64,000 bases of DNA from Hypomesus transpacificus (Eukaryota; Chordata; Actinopteri; Osmeriformes; Osmeridae): positions 1,638,075 to 1,702,074 of the forward strand of contig NC_061073.1 of NCBI RefSeq assembly GCF_021917145.1, in the 5' to 3' direction. The translations under genes were made by a program, and so were the position numbers. The notes below the pieces were generated by a model. That model did not search any database. It was given only the letters and a program-made list of their open reading frames with translations, and was not told the origin of the DNA. This document shows, one piece after another, positions 12,376-23,159 of the stretch. Each line of letters opens with the position of its first letter. Within the stretch, counting starts at the first letter, position 1.

Positions 12376-12779
12376 GAAGGTAGGGGTCAATTGGAATTGA
12401 CTCTACCATTTGTTTTTGAATATGAATTGAACAGCTAATATTTAACCCCCAATCCAGTTTCTAATATTTTTTCTGAAATAAAATAAAAATGTAAATTAAT
12501 TACGTGACACAAATTTGATCAAAACAGTCTGCCTCATAATATGGTGTGCGCCAGAAACTCCTCATTAGCACAGCAGTTGACTTGCAAAAATGTTAAAAGT
12601 ATCAATTTAAGCACTCAAACCTTTTCAAAAAAAAAAATATGAAGGAAAGGATCATTAATATGTGGAATATAATAGCTCTAAAGGTGTTTGCAGAACATAT
12701 TCTCTGACCCCCAAATTATAAAAGAAATGGAAAATTCTCAAAAAACAACCCAACATTTCACAGTATGTCCTGGATGGTG

Positions 12780-12862
12780 TGGGAAACTGAGCAGCAGGTG
12801 TAACACGTCGAGAACCGTAGGCAAGGTTGTGGTCAGTGTCATCACACTGCAAGCATAAAAAC
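12780..12862 (+). promoter_or_regulatory. gene B promoter: TATA box and PTF1-like motif pair
   Basis: TGGGAAA (12780-12786), an 8-bp gap, CAGGTG (12795-12800) and a TATA box (CATAAAAAC, 12854-12862) have the same arrangement and spacing as in copy A. Just after the TATA box, A and B differ by a short substitution block. Confidence 0.5.
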
Positions 12863-12898
12863 AGGTGGATATACAGTGTAGATCCACTTTTGTTGGGC

Positions 12899-15800
12899 AT
12901 GATGAAGACACTGCTCATTCTGATCGCTCTGTTTGTGTCCGTTTTCGGCAAGGAAACCTTTGAGGGGTAAGTGGCATTCGTAGAGAGATGAAAGGCTTCA
13001 GGAATCTGAAAAACCTCATTGCAACGCTATAATATTGGACTGTGTAGTGAGTGGTATTATAACACTAATAACTTTTAGAATTAAGAACAAATGGTTCTGA
13101 TACATTATATGTTTATTGTAATGTGTAGGGAAGGTGTTAGCTTCAAAACTTTTCATTGAGATATATTCTGTTTTTTATTAATGAGATTTATTAATAAGAA
13201 ATAAATGATCTTTAGATGGATGTTTATATTTCTTTAGCAGAGTTTACTCAACATACATGAATGCAACACATTTTAGCAATCACATTCTCTCTCAATTTCC
13301 CTCTTGCAATATGATCTCTAACATTGGCCAAGGTCTTGACATTGTGGTGTGTCCACAGGGATGAGGTCCTTCGTATCACTGCAAAGGATGAGTCCCAGCT
13401 CGTTCTGATCCATGACCTGTGTGAGATGGAGCTGCTGCATGTGCGTTGTGATTGCAGAGCCAATGGGCCACACATCTCATATAATCACTCAAATTAATTA
13501 ATCTTAAAAATTCCATTCACTCAATATGTACTCAATTTGTCATTCCCATATTGTCAAGCCATAAATGATGATGAGTAAATATGTTTGTTCTTTTTCATTC
13601 CCAGCTGGATGTCTGGAGAGGGCCTACTGATGTTGCCACCCCTGTGGACATCAGAGTTCCCTTCCACAGCCTGAAGTCCGTCAAAGCCTACCTGGAGGCC
13701 CGGGATGTGCAGTACACCATCATGATCAAGGACCTGCAGGTACGTAGGGGGTCTCCAAACACTTAGGAGGAGAAGAGCGAAAGACTACAAACTTGCAAAC
13801 TCCACCCCCACGTTGTCATGTCCTGAAATGTGCCTCTTCAAATGTGAGACTTGGAATTTTGCCGCTTGGAACTTTTTTTTCTGTCACAAGAGTTACAATA
13901 ATTGGTCTGAATGCCAAGTGATAACGTCATCATCAGCAACCCACCATAACAACATTGATGTCATTGTTTTCGGAAGGCTGTTCTGGATGAGGAGCAGACA
14001 CAGATGCAGATGGCCTCTCGCGCTGCTGAGCCCAGAAACACTGATTCATTTGACTACTCTAACTACCACACCATCAATGAGGTCAGTAAGAAGCAGAAAA
14101 TGGTAATAAGTGGCAATTTACTTCGTATGAGATATTTATGACATGCACTAGTGACACATGCCATGAAATGCCTGTTGTGGAAATCCACATGTTGAACAGA
14201 GAGTTATGTCCTTTGTCTTTGTAGATTTACAGTTTCCAGGACATGCTAGTGGCTGAGAATCCCCAACTGGTCAGCAAGATTGTCATTGGCCAGAGTTACC
14301 AGGGACGTCCCCTGAATGTACTCAAGGTAAAAATGTATTAATATTTGTTTGCTCTAACACAGCCTTTTCACATGACTTAGTATTGTTTCCACAGTTAATG
14401 GTAACTGTTATTACATGGACGCTTTCTCTTTATTCTCTCTTTTTCTATCTCTTACTCTTTCCCAGTTCAGCACTGGCGGAACCAATCGCCCCGCCATCTG
14501 GATCGACACTGGTATCCACTCCAGGGAGTGGGTCACCCAGGCCAGTGGTACCTGGTTTGCTAAGAAGGTGCCTTGAACTTTCCATTTTTCTTTTCCATTG
14601 CTGCAATTGCTTCTGCATTTGAATATCTCACCATGTCCTTGTTCGTCTCCACATGGCCAAATGACCACTCTTTTCTCTTTGAAAGGAAATAATAAATAAA
14701 ATCATCAAATGATATTTTTTTTCACCATGTAGATTGTGACTGACTATGGTAGTGACCCCACCCTCACCGCAATCCTGAACAGAATGGATATCTTTTTGGA
14801 GATTGTGACCAACCCTGATGGCTTCTTCTACACCCACAACAGTGTGAGTTCCTTGATGCTAGAACACTGAATATGATATAAGGGCAGGGATATGTAGATA
14901 CATTGTGTGTCTCATGAAGCAGTTTATTCGGTACATTTGACATTAGCAAGGTATGGGTGTTGAATAAGGTTTCCGGTCTGACCTAGCTATGTCATGAAGT
15001 AGATTAAAACTAGCGAACCATGAGTCATTCCAGGGACATTCTCTGTTTACTCAGAACCGCATGTGGCGTAAGACCAGGCAGCCCAACAGTGGCTCCTCCT
15101 GTGTTGGAGTCGACCCCAACAGGAATTGGGATGCTGGTTTTGAAGGTGCAGTATTTTTTCTTTGTGTTTTGTTTTCACTTCGCTTTTGCACTGCTACATC
15201 CAACTGGATGTTCTCCTTCAACAAAATGGTTTACATTTTGTCCATTGTTGTGGTTTGGTCATACCAGTCTGCGTTTTATTTTTTACTTGAATGTTTTGGT
15301 TGTAACATTGTCAATTTTCTTTTGTTGTCATGTCTACGGTTCTTCAGGTCCTGGTTCCAGTAAAAACCCCTGCTCTGAGACCTACAGTGGCCGATCTGCT
15401 CACTCTGAGTCGGAGGTGAAGTCCATTGTGGACTTTGTGAAGGCTCATGGTAACATGAAGGCATTTGTCTCCATCCATGCCTACTCCCAGATGCTCCTCT
15501 ATCCCTACGGCTACACTTCAACCCCCACTAAGGACCAAAAAGAGCTGGTGGGTCTAAGCAGAGACAAATATCTACTCTAATTTGTCTCAGCCATTGATAA
15601 TCATGTGTTGAATATAAATTCACTTTGCAAGCAGGCTACATACACTACCATGTCACTGCATACCAAAATCTGTATTAAAACATTGTTAACCAAGTGTTAG
15701 CTGTGGAGATGAATACAGAAGGGTTAGAAGGCACGCTGTGGGTTCATGGTGAAAGGGACACCTCAATGCTTTAAAGGGGCAGTTAAAAGTGTTACAAAAA

Positions 15801-16499
15801 CAAGATCAATGTTAATATACCCCTGGAAAACCCAACCACCCCCAATCAAAGTTTAACTTTTCTGATAACCGGTAAATAAATAATAGCCATAGCTATTTAC
15901 TATTATAGTATACCTATAGCTAATACTATGTAGTGACTTAGTTTTTACCTCTAATAATTTAAGAATCCATTACATTACCCTTAGTACAAGCATTTCACAT
16001 AGTATATAGTTGATTGTATTTTATTTCTTCCAATAGCACGCCCTGGCAAGTAAGGCAATCAATAATCTTGCTTCCCTGTATGGCACCCGCTACAGATATG
16101 GTAGCATTATCAACACCATCTGTAAGTATCACACATCCATTGGTAAACTACCAACTGCACATAATTGACCATGCAAACCCTCTCAGGCCAACCAATCAAC
16201 TCACTTTAACAACATGATACTCAACATCCAGTTAAATTACAACAAAATCTAAATGTACTTTTGGCTCTCCATTGTATCAGGTGTTGTTATTTTTCTTTCT
16301 CTCTTTCTAAGATCAAGCTAGCGGTGGTACCATTGACTGGACTTACAACCAGGGAATCAAGTACTCCTTTGGTTTTGAGCTGAGAGATACTGGTCGCTAC
16401 GGTTTCATCCTGCCAGCCAATCAGATTCTCCCCACTGCTAAGGAGACCTGGCTGGCAATGATAACCATCATGGAGCACACCAATGCCAACACTTACTAA
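12899..16499 (+). CDS. pancreatic carboxypeptidase A, copy B (Gly268 pocket)
   Basis: Exons: 12899-12966, 13359-13440, 13605-13739, 13977-14081, 14225-14326, 14466-14567, 14733-14843, 15055-15145, 15348-15547, 16037-16121 and 16312-16499; 422 codons plus stop. It is a secreted M14 carboxypeptidase zymogen almost identical to copy A, introns included, so the duplication is recent. All zinc-binding and catalytic residues (His69, Glu72, Arg127, Asn144, Arg145, His196, Tyr248, Glu270) are present. Two differences matter. Codons 267-268 read Phe-Gly ([10 protein letters not shown]) instead of Tyr-Thr, which should widen the S1' pocket. The conserved Gly at the end of NWDAGFG is Glu (GFEG) at the exon 8/9 join. 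The first is probably functional; the second could be tolerated or damaging. CPA2-like specificity for bulky aromatic residues is an inference from residue 268. Confidence 0.9.
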
Positions 16500-16575
16500 A
16501 GAGGGTCACTATAATGGCACTGGTTAATAACACATCTGAGAAACATTCTTCGTAGGGTTAGAACCTTAATCTACC

Positions 16576-16581
16576 AATAAA
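16576..16581 (+). other. polyadenylation signal AATAAA, gene B
   Basis: It is in the same 3'-UTR position as in copies A and C. Confidence 0.75.
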
Positions 16582-17781
16582 TGACATATCTTCTACCTGC
16601 GTTTGTCCTCTTTTAAATTGAATTTACTTGAGATTTGTTTTTAATAACAAAGCATAATGGAGACACTGTAGAACTAATGACGTTCCATGGTTCACTCCCA
16701 CACTATAACATACAGTATTTTGGTGCTCATTTGCACTGTACACTATGATTAACACGTGTCCTACTATCCACAGTTTAGAGGACAAATTAATATTGAAGCA
16801 TGCATTCACAGTATAAAGCTTGAATTGTCAGAAGAAAAATAAAGAACTGTCTGTATACTACCAGCAGGCTTCTTGATTTTAGCATGGTGATAAAAAATCG
16901 GAATGTGTGTTCACTCCAAAATTAATATTTAAAATTTTGTAAAAAAAAAAAAAAAAAAAAGAGGGTTTACTCAATTATTTGGATAAGTGTTCAATATGAT
17001 TGTATTCAGAGTCCTCCTTGTATCCATATTTTGGTACATTACAGCCTTTAAAGTAATTTTGGTACATCACAGCCTGCATTTTTGCAAATGTCTTAATATT
17101 AATAAATAGTAACACTACATTTATATTTATATTGTATAAAAAATACATATATATTCAGATCCTTCGCTTTGTTAAAGTTTTTTTGCCAGTAACTATAGCC
17201 TTGTGTCTTCTTGGTTATAACTTTACAACTTGGTTCTCCTGTATTTGGGAAGCTCCTCCCATTGTTCTCTGCAGATCCAAGCTTGGTCAGGTTGGATGGT
17301 AAGCGTCGCTGCACCCACAATTCATTTGACCAAACTCCAAGCGGGCTGTCATGAGCCTTTTACTGAAGAGTGGCTTCCATCTCACCACGGTACTATGAAA
17401 GCCTGATTCTGCTGCAGAGCCCATAGTTTTATTGAGCCATTCTAGGCAACCCTCCCTTCATCTCTTTTTTGACAAACATTATTCAGCTGTACTATGATGT
17501 TTTCAACTGTTTAAAATCATGCAATCTGGACATTTGATAGGTTTGCAAAAATGATTGTGTTGTTAATGTGATTTAATTTGGATTTGCCAACCAGGTGTAT
17601 TAACAGATACTAAACATACCTAAATTAGGGAAATCATCCTATTAAAATATGTCATTGTAACTGTTGTCTATGATTGTATTACTGTGAACACAAACACTCA
17701 CTGGCAAAGCACATGGAAAAGGAGAGGCACAGCTGGAGCCAGACCAGAGCCAGCTACACAAGTGTTATACAAGGGTATATG

Positions 17782-17848
17782 TGGGAAAAACAGCAGCAGG
17801 TTTATCAGGCAAGGTCATGGTGAGGTTATTTGGCCAGGGCATAAAAGG
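17782..17848 (+). promoter_or_regulatory. gene C promoter: TATA box and degenerate PTF1-like pair
   Basis: TGGGAAA (17782-17788), an 8-bp gap and CAGGTT (17797-17802) mirror the pair in A and B, but the E-box half is degenerate (CAGGTT for CAGGTG). The TATA box is CATAAAAGG (17840-17848). Two GGCAT repeats (17838-17842 and 17863-17867) flank the TATA box; recombination between them explains its loss in the relic. Confidence 0.5.
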
Positions 17849-17883
17849 TAGTGGCAACTCATGGCATCACTCTGCTTGTCAAG

Positions 17884-20800
17884 ATGAAGGGGCTGCTCAT
17901 TCTGACCACTGTATTGGTGGCTGTTTATAGCAAGAAGACTTTTGTGGGGTAAGTAAATTAGTGACATCTGTAGGCTTTCCAAATGACTTGCTGGATGAAA
18001 AACATTGTAACTGAAGTCACATCTCTGTCCAACCGTAATTAATTAGTCTCACATTTGTGATGTATTTGAAGCGATCAAGTCCTTCGTGTTTTTGCGAAGG
18101 ATGAGGTACAACTAACTGTCATCCAGGACCTGTCTGAGATGAAGCAGCTTCAGGTGTGTTCATATCATCATGTTTGAAATGGATGACGAGAAGAAATGGC
18201 TATATTATCACAAGGTGTGAACTGTCTTTCCTCTCTCTTGTCTGAAAGGGAGGAACTCCTGCTAATTTATCAGTGTAAATGTATGGAGGTTGAATCCTTA
18301 AAAAAAAAAGAAACTCAGAGCAAACAAATGTTCAGCAATACGTTTTGTAAATTCTGCACAATCCTCTCCTGAAATTTTTTTCAATTCACATTTAACCTTC
18401 AAATCCATTTTTGTGAAACATTGTAAAATGTAGACTATTTATATGCTTTGAGATTAACCATGTGTTCCTTATCATTCCCAGCTGGATGTCTGGAGGGGAC
18501 CTACTGATGTTGCCACCCCTATGGACATCAGAGTTCCCTTCCACAGCCTGATGTCCGTCAAAGCCTACCTGGAGGCCCGGGATGTGCAGTACACCATCAT
18601 GATCAAGGACCTGCAGGTTGGTAGGGGGTAATTGGAATGGACTCTACCTCCGTTTGTTTTTGAACATGAATTGAACAGTAAATACGATGATTTTAAGTGT
18701 ATTCAATCCAGTTACGGCTAATTTTTTTGAAATAAAGTAAAAAGGTAAATTATTTGAATGTCAATGACTGCCCATGGTTGAATATGAGACAACACCCTTC
18801 TGCCCTTTTGCCAAAGGCTGACATTGACAAAGAGGAGAGACAGATGCAAAGAAGTTCCTATGCAGCCAAGACTACTGATGACTTTGACTATGCCAACTAT
18901 CACGTCCTTGATGAGGTAAACACCACAGCACCAAAAATGTACAATAGTTGTTTATTTTGCTTCTGTACCAAACACCAAAGTCATGTAATATCCCATGCAC
19001 ATTAAGGTTTCCCTAGGACTGTTGGGGCCAATATGAAAAGCTGTGTGTTTTCACCAGATCTACAGTTTCCAGGATATGCTTGTGGCAGAGAACCCTACAT
19101 TGGTCAGCAAGATTGTGATTGGCCAGAGCTATGAGGGCCGTCCCTTGAATGTGCTTAAGGTAAGCTGTTAAGAGATAAGAAAGCTTCTGTGTTTATCATA
19201 TCTGTAAACATCAGGGGTGATGATTAAATAAGAGGATATCAAGCTATTTCCTTTCTTTCTCCTAGTTCAGCACTGGAGGAACTAACCGTCCTGCAATTTG
19301 GATTGACACTGGCATCCACTCCAGAGAGTGGATTACTCCAGCCAGTGGTGCATGGTTTGCCAAAAAGGTGACCAAATTCTGATTATTTCTTTTTTATATA
19401 CTTTAGAGAGAAGATTTACCATCTTGTATTTCCTTGCTGTGATCCTGTACATTTTATTTTGTTCATGATATTGTTCCCTGTCCTGATATGTCCCTGTCTA
19501 TAAAACTGAAGGGGGTATGATGAGAACTATTTCCCATTCAAAGTAAAACTCATCCATTCATCACCTGCCCTCCCAAGCACTATACAATACTTTATAGTAA
19601 CTGGTTAAATGTTTAATGGACAGATTGTGCTTGATTATGGACATAATCCTGCCCTGACTGCTATCCTGGACAAAATGGACATCCTTCTGGAGATGGTGGT
19701 TAATCCTGATGGCTATCACTTCACTCATACCAGTGTGAGTTAGTAAAAGTCTGATTCCCTGTCTGCTTTGGAGTGCACAGACATTGTCAGACTGTTAACA
19801 AAGTTGTCTAACCTGAGCCAATATGCTGACAGAACCGCATGTGGCGTAAAACAAGGAAGCCTAATCCTGGTTCTTCCTGTGTTGGAGTTGACCCCAACAG
19901 GAACTGGGATGCCGGTTTTGGAAGTATGTCTAATTGTCTGATACAGTATAGATTTGTGACGACTGTAAAGCAAGTTAAAATGACCCTGACATGTATTTGG
20001 ACAACGATCCCACCATCTCACCGTTCCCCAGCTGCCGGCTCCAGCGGGAACCCCTGTGATGAGACCTACCGTGGTCCAACTGCTCACTCTGAGTCTGAGA
20101 TCAAGTCCATTGTGGACTTCATGAAGGCTCATGGAAATATCAAAGCGGTCCTTTCCATCCATAGCTACTCCCAGATGCTCCTCTACCCTTACGGCTACAC
20201 CAGCACCTCTGCTAAGGACCAGAAAGAGCTGGTGAGTCCAGCAATGTCTTTCTCAACCCTATCAGTTTCTGATAAGAGGGGTGACTGTTTAGTTTGAGCT
20301 AGGAACAGCTGGTTAAATTCTCAGATAAATCAAGTCTGGTACAGTACAAACAACATAAAATGTTCAATATTAACTGCATGTGAAACTTTTTACTAACGCA
20401 TTTTTCACATGAATTAAAAGCAATTTTACAATATATCCACAGCATGAACTGGCTAAAAAAGCCATCACTGATCTGGCCTCCTTGTATGGAACAGCCTACA
20501 GATACGGGAGTATGATCAACATCATATGTAAGTAGGCTATCAAACATTCCCTTACACCATCTCACCCCAGGTTTCTTATTGTAAACCTAGTGTAAAGCAT
20601 TGAAAAAGATGTATTATACTGGAGGTAATTCCCATAATTTCCAGTTTTGCATTCAAGATGTTGCTATTATTCTTGACTTTGAATGAAAATGGCTTCCCCA
20701 CAAATGACTTGCTTGATTCCTCCCAGATCAAGCCAGTGGCAACACCATTGACTGGGCCTACAACCAGGGTATCAAGTACTCCTACACGTTTGAGCTGAGA

Positions 20801-20914
20801 GATACTGGTCGCTATGGATTTATCCTGCCCGCCAATCAGATCATCCCCACTGCTAAGGAGACCTGGCTGGCACTAATGGCCATCATGGAGCACATCAATG
20901 CCAACACTTACTAA
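17884..20914 (+). CDS. cpa1: pancreatic carboxypeptidase A1-like, copy C
   Basis: Exons: 17884-17948, 18072-18153, 18482-18616, 18817-18915, 19058-19159, 19266-19367, 19624-19734, 19833-19923, 20032-20231, 20443-20527 and 20727-20914; 419 codons plus stop, equal to human CPA1. Signal peptide [16 protein letters not shown] is followed by a propeptide and an M14 catalytic domain. The zinc ligands (GIHSREW, SIHSYSQ), Arg127 (MWRKTR), Asn144/Arg145 (PNRNWD), Tyr248, Ile255, Thr268 and Glu270 are all intact, so it should be an active A1-type enzyme secreted from the exocrine pancreas. It differs from A and B by two fewer codons in exon 4 and a distinct N-terminus, and it groups with D. Its 3' UTR, however, matches A and B rather than D. 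The symbol rests on family features and on the neighbourhood near cep41; the paralogue number is uncertain. Confidence 0.88.
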
Positions 20915-20990
20915 AGAAGGTCACTATAATGGAACTGGTTAATAACACATCTGAGAAACATTCTTTGTAGGGTTAGAGCCTTAATGTACC

Positions 20991-20996
20991 AATAAA
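20991..20996 (+). other. polyadenylation signal AATAAA, gene C
   Basis: It lies in a 3' UTR that runs parallel to those of A and B up to about 21050, then diverges. Confidence 0.7.
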
Positions 20997-21366
20997 TGAC
21001 ATATCTTCTACCCGCGTTTGTCCTCTTTTAAAGGGAATTTACCTGAGCTAGAGGGGTGATTGACTGTTTTTTGGGGGGTATGTCACACTGTTCCTTAAGG
21101 TCTCCGAATAGGGTATGTAACATTGGTTGGGCTGAAAATGGCCCAGGGGCTGTTCTATGCCCGCTGATACATCCAGTGAAATTTTCCCGGGAAAAAACGC
21201 TAGGTTTTCTCCTCATGAAAATATAGATTGGTTGGTTTACCACGAGTGAAGCTGCGGAGCAAAGATGCAACATGGCCAAATAGTGATGGGAATTTCGGAT
21301 CCTTAAACTGATTCGGTTCTTTGAATCTCGTTCTGTAAAATGAACAAATCTTTTTTCGAGTTTTGA

Positions 21367-21390
21367 GGGGGGGGGGGGGGGGGGGGGGGG
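21367..21390 (+). repeat. G24 homopolymer run
   Basis: Twenty-four uninterrupted G residues, able to form a G-quadruplex. Assembly length here is likely to be unreliable. Confidence 0.9.
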
Positions 21391-21555
21391 CTATACGCTA
21401 TACGTCCACTGCAAACACTTATCATATTCTCATGTAGGTTAGTGCATGACATGTGCACCAGCAGATACTATTTCAAAAGAAATTCCTGCATTAAAATAAT
21501 GTATCATGACAGTTTGTATGATTTGGTCATTTATTATCACCCTGCGAAAGTTATC

Positions 21556-21625
21556 AGGACGTTGCAAAGGAACGTCCCCATGACGTCGCAAACAAACATC
21601 CCCGGGACGTCCATGTAACGTCCTC
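21556..21625. repeat. GACGT/ACGTCC short repeat cluster
   Basis: Several spaced GGACGT, ACGTCC and GACGTC motifs occur within 70 bp in both orientations. It looks like part of a dispersed repeat. I do not recognise the family. Confidence 0.5.
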
Positions 21626-21792
21626 ATAACATTTATGTGACTATATCCGTATACATATTGACATTAAAAAACTATTCAACTTATTACGACCTCGGTCATG
21701 TGTGATAAACAGACGAAAATGTCCAATCATACTGGACATCAGAAATTGCTATATTTGATTGGCTTAGGTTGGTTTTGGGAGCAGTGTTCCCG

Positions 21793-22140
21793 CCTTCTTC
21801 TACGGAGACACAAAACTTTTTTGCAAGTACGCAAATCGTTTACTACAAGACACAAATCTTTTTTGCAAGTTACAAATCTTTTGTGCAAGTACACAAATCT
21901 TGCCTTCTTCTTCGGAGACAAAACTTTTTTGCAAGTACGCAAATCGTTTACTACGAGACACAAATCTTTTTTGCAAGTTACAAATCTTTTGTGCAAGTAC
22001 ACAAATCTTGCCTACTTCTTCGGAGACACAAAACCTTTTTTTGCAAGTACACAAATCATTTTGTACAGTCGTTTTTGCAAGATACTAATCGTTTTTGCTA
22101 GTACACAAATCTTTTTTGCAAGTTACAAAGCGTTTTTACA
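21793..22140. repeat. minisatellite, about 111-bp unit with 20-bp subrepeats
   Basis: The block starting CTTCTTCTACGGAGAC is repeated at about 21904 and 22013 (about 110-bp period). Each unit contains several roughly 20-bp subrepeats of the type TTGCAAGTACACAAATCTTT. The array keeps open frames in several phases simply because its units lack stops; there is no coding signal. It abuts the left arm of the foldback element. Confidence 0.85.
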
Positions 22141-22141
22141 A

Positions 22142-23159
22142 AGCTCTATGGGCTCAAAACGGGGCCAAAAGTATTGCAAATGCGTATAGAACGATCCACA
22201 AATGTAAAACGGGTTCCACAAATGTAAAATATGTTCCGCAAATGTAAAAGGTCTTTCGCAAATGTAAAACTGGTTCCGCAAATGTAAATTGCTTTCCGCA
22301 AATGTAAATCAAGATCCACAGTATTGTGGATGCGTATGACTATCCATGAATGTAAAACGCAATCCACAAATGTAAAACGTGATCCATGAATGTAAAACGC
22401 GATCCACAAATGTAAAACCTGATCCACAAATGTAAAACTGGTCCCGCAAATGTGAAACACATTCCGCAAATGTAAAACATGTTCCACAAATGTAAAATTT
22501 GTAGCGCCCCCTAGCTTGTCTTATACTATTTTGAAGTGCGCTCCCCGAATTCTTCTTTTAGCGAGAGATCTCTCTCTCTTAAATTAATTAATTAATGGCC
22601 TAGTATTCAGCTTTATCGTTTCCTATCTAACTTTTACTTATTACTATTTTCCCAACAAGAAGATACCCAGCTGGCAATTTGATTCCGCGCCGGATCTGGC
22701 CCGAATGTTGCGCAGCATTCGGGCCAGATCCGTAATACAGAGTTGGGCCGGTGTCTTTTTGCAACGCGGCCCAATGCTGGCGCGGATCCATTTTATGGAT
22801 CCATAACGGAACAGGGCCAGGACTGGCCCAGATCCGTAAAGCGGATTGTCCCGCATTGCAAACGGACACCGGCCCGGCTCCGTATTACGGATTCATTTAT
22901 CAAGTAAAATGGCCCATGCAGTTGTAAAATGTGATTGTTCGTGGACAATTAATCACATTTGTGGATCTTGATTTACATTTGTGGAAAGCAATTTACATTT
23001 GCGGAACCAGTCTTACATTTGCGAAACACCTTTTACATTTGCCGAACATGTTTTACATTTGTGGAACACGTTTCACATTTGTGGAATACGTTTTAACATT
23101 TGTGGATCGTTCTATACGCATTTACAACACTTTTGTCCCCGTTTTGAGCCCATAGAGCT
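22142..23159. mobile_element. foldback element with minisatellite inverted arms
   Basis: The left arm (22142-22320) and right arm (22960-23159) are inverted copies: AGCTCTATGGGCTCAAAACG on the left is mirrored by CGTTTTGAGCCCATAGAGCT on the right. Each arm is built of 20-bp units of the type GATCCACAAATGTAAAACGG. The left side carries additional units to about 22498 that have no partner on the right. The central part (about 22660-22900) is GC-rich and itself strongly palindromic. No transposase is visible, so it is a non-autonomous foldback-type (FB/Galileo-like in structure) element. The assignment rests on structure only. Confidence 0.8.

Larger units (their letters stand above)
5753..12497. 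repeat. tandem segmental duplication, left copy (gene A plus truncated C-type gene)
   Basis: From ATTACGTGACACAAATTTGA at 5753 this block runs parallel to 12498-18753: upstream region, all eleven exons and introns of gene A, the roughly 1.4-kb downstream spacer, then exons 1-2, a stub of exon 3 and part of intron 3 of a C-type gene. Intronic and spacer identity is very high by eye. The block ends inside the relic's intron 3, where sequence switches straight into copy-B upstream DNA. It carries a 466-bp insertion (11811-12276) and two small deletions relative to the right copy. Confidence 0.85.
12498..18753. repeat. tandem segmental duplication, right copy (gene B plus 5' part of gene C)
   Basis: This block is parallel to 5753-12497. 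It starts at ATTACGTGACACAAATTTGA and includes gene B, the B-C spacer and gene C through the point in intron 3 (about 18753) where the left copy is cut off. Gene C then continues intact. A tandem duplication of a segment running from the A upstream region to C intron 3 accounts for this arrangement in one step. Confidence 0.85.

Noticed and set aside
21698-22189. Long Lys/Phe/Cys-rich frames on both strands (e.g. repeated SFLQV peptides)
   Set aside because: They arise from the stop-poor minisatellite units and are open in several phases at once; there is no start context, splice support or family match.
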